From assembly GCA_049680185.1 (NCBI GenBank), contig JBAUHI010000093.1, forward strand, positions 1 to 16,045: DNA of 16,045 bases. Reading direction: 5' to 3'. Shown in pieces: positions 14,910-16,045 of this stretch. The position numbers and the translations under genes were made by a program. The notes under the pieces are model-generated. The model was not told the DNA's origin. It was given only the letters and a program-made list of their open reading frames with translations, and searched no databases. This DNA comes from CAMLHU01 sp049680185 (GTDB lineage Bacteria; Gemmatimonadota; Gemmatimonadetes; Gemmatimonadales; GWC2-71-9). Position 1 is the stretch's first letter, and the number at the start of each line of letters is the position of its first letter.

Positions 14910-15467
14910 ATGTCCGGGGCAGAGCTCGACGTTTCCGAACTCAAGCGCTGGATGCGCGAGTACACCGCGCGGCTCCTCGCGGTGGTGCAAGCATACGCGT
15001 CAGCTGAGGTCGAAGCCGAAGACCTGTTGCAGGAGGTCTGGCTCAAGGCGTACCGGGGCGCGCTCGCCCGTTCGCCGGGAGTGCCGATCGCCGGTTGGCT
15101 CACGGTCATCGCGCTCAACGTCGGCCGCGACCATGTTCGCCGGCAGGCCCGGCGCGAACGACTCCGGCGCCTCTGGGGATGGACCACGCTGCAGCGGTCG
15201 GTGCCGGCACCGGAGTTTGGCGAGCTTCATCCGCGATCTCGGCTCTGGCTCGCAGTCGGACGCCTTCCGACGATGCAGCGGCAGGTCGTGATCCTTCGTA
15301 TCGTGGAAGACCTGAGTATCGCAGAAACGGCCCGACTCCTCGGATGCGCCGAGGGCACGGTCAAGGCGTGGTTGTCGCGCGCGCTGCATGAATTACGTCG
15401 TGAGTTCTCGGGCGTCGAGACCGCGAGCGTCCTCGCACAGGAGTTGATCCATGACGGATCGCATTGA
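14910..15467 (+). CDS. ECF-type RNA polymerase sigma factor
   Basis: A 185-residue sigma-70-family protein of group 4 (ECF) architecture. Region 2 spans about residues 14-80 with the core-binding helix AEDLLQEVWLKAY. Region 4 spans about 115-167 with RLPTMQRQVVILR and the helix-turn-helix LSIAETARLLGCAEGTVKAW that reads the -35 element. ATG 14910 was chosen because AGGAG lies 5 bases upstream; it also gives the usual ECF length. It directs RNA polymerase to a small regulon, probably including its own operon. The next gene starts 17 bp before this stop, so translation is coupled. No zinc-binding anti-sigma domain is seen next to it; the flanking membrane proteins are candidates for that role. 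Confidence 0.93.
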   Translation: MSGAELDVSELKRWMREYTARLLAVVQAYASAEVEAEDLLQEVWLKAYRGALARSPGVPIAGWLTVIALNVGRDHVRRQARRERLRRLWGWTTLQRSVPAPEFGELHPRSRLWLAVGRLPTMQRQVVILRIVEDLSIAETARLLGCAEGTVKAWLSRALHELRREFSGVETASVLAQELIHDGSH

Positions 15468-15738
15468 AGACAACGGTGCCGACCTGGCCGCACTCCTTCG
15501 CGCCGAGGCACCGATGCCACTTGGGATGCGGGCACGGGTGGAGGCCAAAGTCACGCAGTCGCTTCGCGATGATGGTCGCCAGACCTGGAGCGAGCGGATC
15601 GCGGTCGGCACGGTAGCGCTTGTCATTGTCGGTGGGGTCCCGGGCGGGTTTCTCGCGGGCCCGCTGGTGCTCGCCGCCTGGGGTGTCGCGGCATTATACG
15701 GTGCGCTGCTCGACCTGGAGGAGTATCCGGTTCCATAA
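15451..15738 (+). CDS. Small membrane protein, possible anti-sigma partner
   Basis: A 95-residue protein starting 17 bp inside the sigma-factor gene, with AGGAG (15439-15443) 7 bases before its ATG. Residues 1-46 are polar and soluble (about 20 are charged). Residues about 50-87 form two closely spaced hydrophobic stretches (VALVIVGGVPGGFLAG and PLVLAAWGVAALYGALLD), then a short tail. No HxxxCxxC zinc motif is present. The size, overlap and soluble-N/membrane-C layout are what one expects of a minimal anti-sigma factor, but nothing in the sequence proves it. Confidence 0.72.
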   Translation: MTDRIEDNGADLAALLRAEAPMPLGMRARVEAKVTQSLRDDGRQTWSERIAVGTVALVIVGGVPGGFLAGPLVLAAWGVAALYGALLDLEEYPVP

Positions 15739-15755
15739 CATCGCGGCGGCGAGTC

Positions 15756-15785
15756 CCGTTCACCGTTCCCCGTTTACTGTTCACC
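15756..15785 (+). repeat. GTTCACC word repeat upstream of the HrpB-like gene
   Basis: CCGTTCACC, GTTCCCC, GTTTACT and GTTCACC follow one another and end 3 bp before the proposed GTG start. The last part matches the minus-strand word at 4306-4328 (TTTACCGTTCACC there, TTTACTGTTCACC here). In both places the repeat takes the ribosome-binding-site position. Confidence 0.55.
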
Positions 15786-15788
15786 ACT

Positions 15789-16045
15789 GTGACGCCCCTC
15801 CCCATCGAACCGGTCCTTCCCAACCTTCGCGCTGCATTGGCGCGGGGGAATGCTGCCGTACTGCAGGCGCCCCCTGGAGCGGGGAAGACGACGCTGGTTC
15901 CGTTTGCGCTCTTGGAGGAGCCCTGGCTCGCGGGGAAGAAGATCGTGATGCTGGAACCGCGCCGGTTGGCGGCGCGGGCCGCCGCGACCTGGATGGCGAA
16001 GTTGATGGCGCAGGAAATTCTCCCCCTCTCCACGAACGTGGAGAG
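15789..16045 (+). CDS. hrpB: N-terminal part of an HrpB-like ATP-dependent helicase (cut by window end)
   Basis: The visible 85 codons start at a GTG with TPLPIEPVLPNLRAALARG, the typical HrpB opening. Walker A follows (APPGAGKTTLVP, K33), then LEEPWLAGKKIVMLEPRRLA (motif Ia) and ARAAATWMAKLMAQE. In HrpB homologues as I recall them the next residues are of the type VGETVGYR. Here the frame instead enters the CTCTCCACG palindrome and reads ILPLSTNVE to the window end. So the gene is either interrupted, or carries an in-frame repeat insertion. No Shine-Dalgarno is visible; a GTTCACC repeat sits in that place. HrpB is a DExH-box putative RNA helicase; its cellular role is not well defined. Confidence 0.75.
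   Translation, partial: MTPLPIEPVLPNLRAALARGNAAVLQAPPGAGKTTLVPFALLEEPWLAGKKIVMLEPRRLAARAAATWMAKLMAQEILPLSTNVE
16022..16045. repeat. CTCTCCACG/CGTGGAGAG palindrome inside the HrpB-like gene
   Basis: CTCTCCACG, two bases AA, and CGTGGAGAG form a 20-bp hairpin-capable sequence; with the preceding CCCC the stretch equals 11422-11445 at 23 of 24 positions. It continues beyond the window. It is read in-frame as PLSTNVE in the helicase. Confidence 0.85.

Overview
The window looks like part of a chromosome or metagenome-assembled contig from a high-GC, environmental, Gram-negative-type bacterium. The gene set (exported DPP-IV-like S9 peptidase, Tat-exported GMC dehydrogenase small subunit, DUF1080 protein, Gfo/Idh/MocA and TIM-barrel sugar enzymes) and the many CACGGAG-type intergenic repeats suggest Gemmatimonadota or a similar phylum such as Acidobacteriota. 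This is inference from gene content and memory; no marker gene is present to prove it.

Layout. Everything from 20 to 13929 is on the minus strand. Read in transcription order it is: a DAO-type FAD oxidoreductase (13929-12802), a Tat-exported sugar isomerase-like TIM barrel (12698-11832), a repeat-filled gap (11831-11414), an exported GH38-type glycoside hydrolase (11413-8132), an exported DUF1080 protein (8099-7332), a short gap with an inverted repeat, a GMC oxidoreductase (7163-5469) overlapping its small subunit (5472-4879), a gap with two near-identical 181-bp repeats, a Gfo/Idh/MocA oxidoreductase (4295-3051), an 814-bp repeat-filled gap, and an exported S9 peptidase (2236-20). From 14051 the plus strand carries a compact three-gene unit (six-TM membrane protein, ECF-type sigma factor, small membrane protein), then the start of an HrpB-like helicase cut by the window end.

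How the genes may work together. GMC dehydrogenase plus small subunit, DUF1080, TIM barrel, Gfo/Idh/MocA and a glycosidase fit a periplasmic oxidise-then-eliminate route for glycosides through 3-keto sugars, similar in logic to the keto-glycoside pathways characterised in Bacteroides and Agrobacterium relatives. This is inference from family membership and clustering.

The most unusual aspect is the repeat content. At least six families of short word-like repeats are present: CACGGAG/CACGAAG modules with a nested-hairpin core, GATAGC words, GTTCACC words, GACCCGTGAC words, the CTCTCCACG..CGTGGAGAG palindrome, and a CCTGAGCGTAGCGAAGGG word. They fill the gaps between genes. In four places a word also lies in-frame inside a coding sequence: the signal peptide of the DUF1080 protein, the export-signal/mature junction of the TIM barrel, a loop of the FAD oxidoreductase, and the early helicase domain of HrpB. 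This resembles in concept the in-frame palindromic elements of Rickettsia, but with different sequences.
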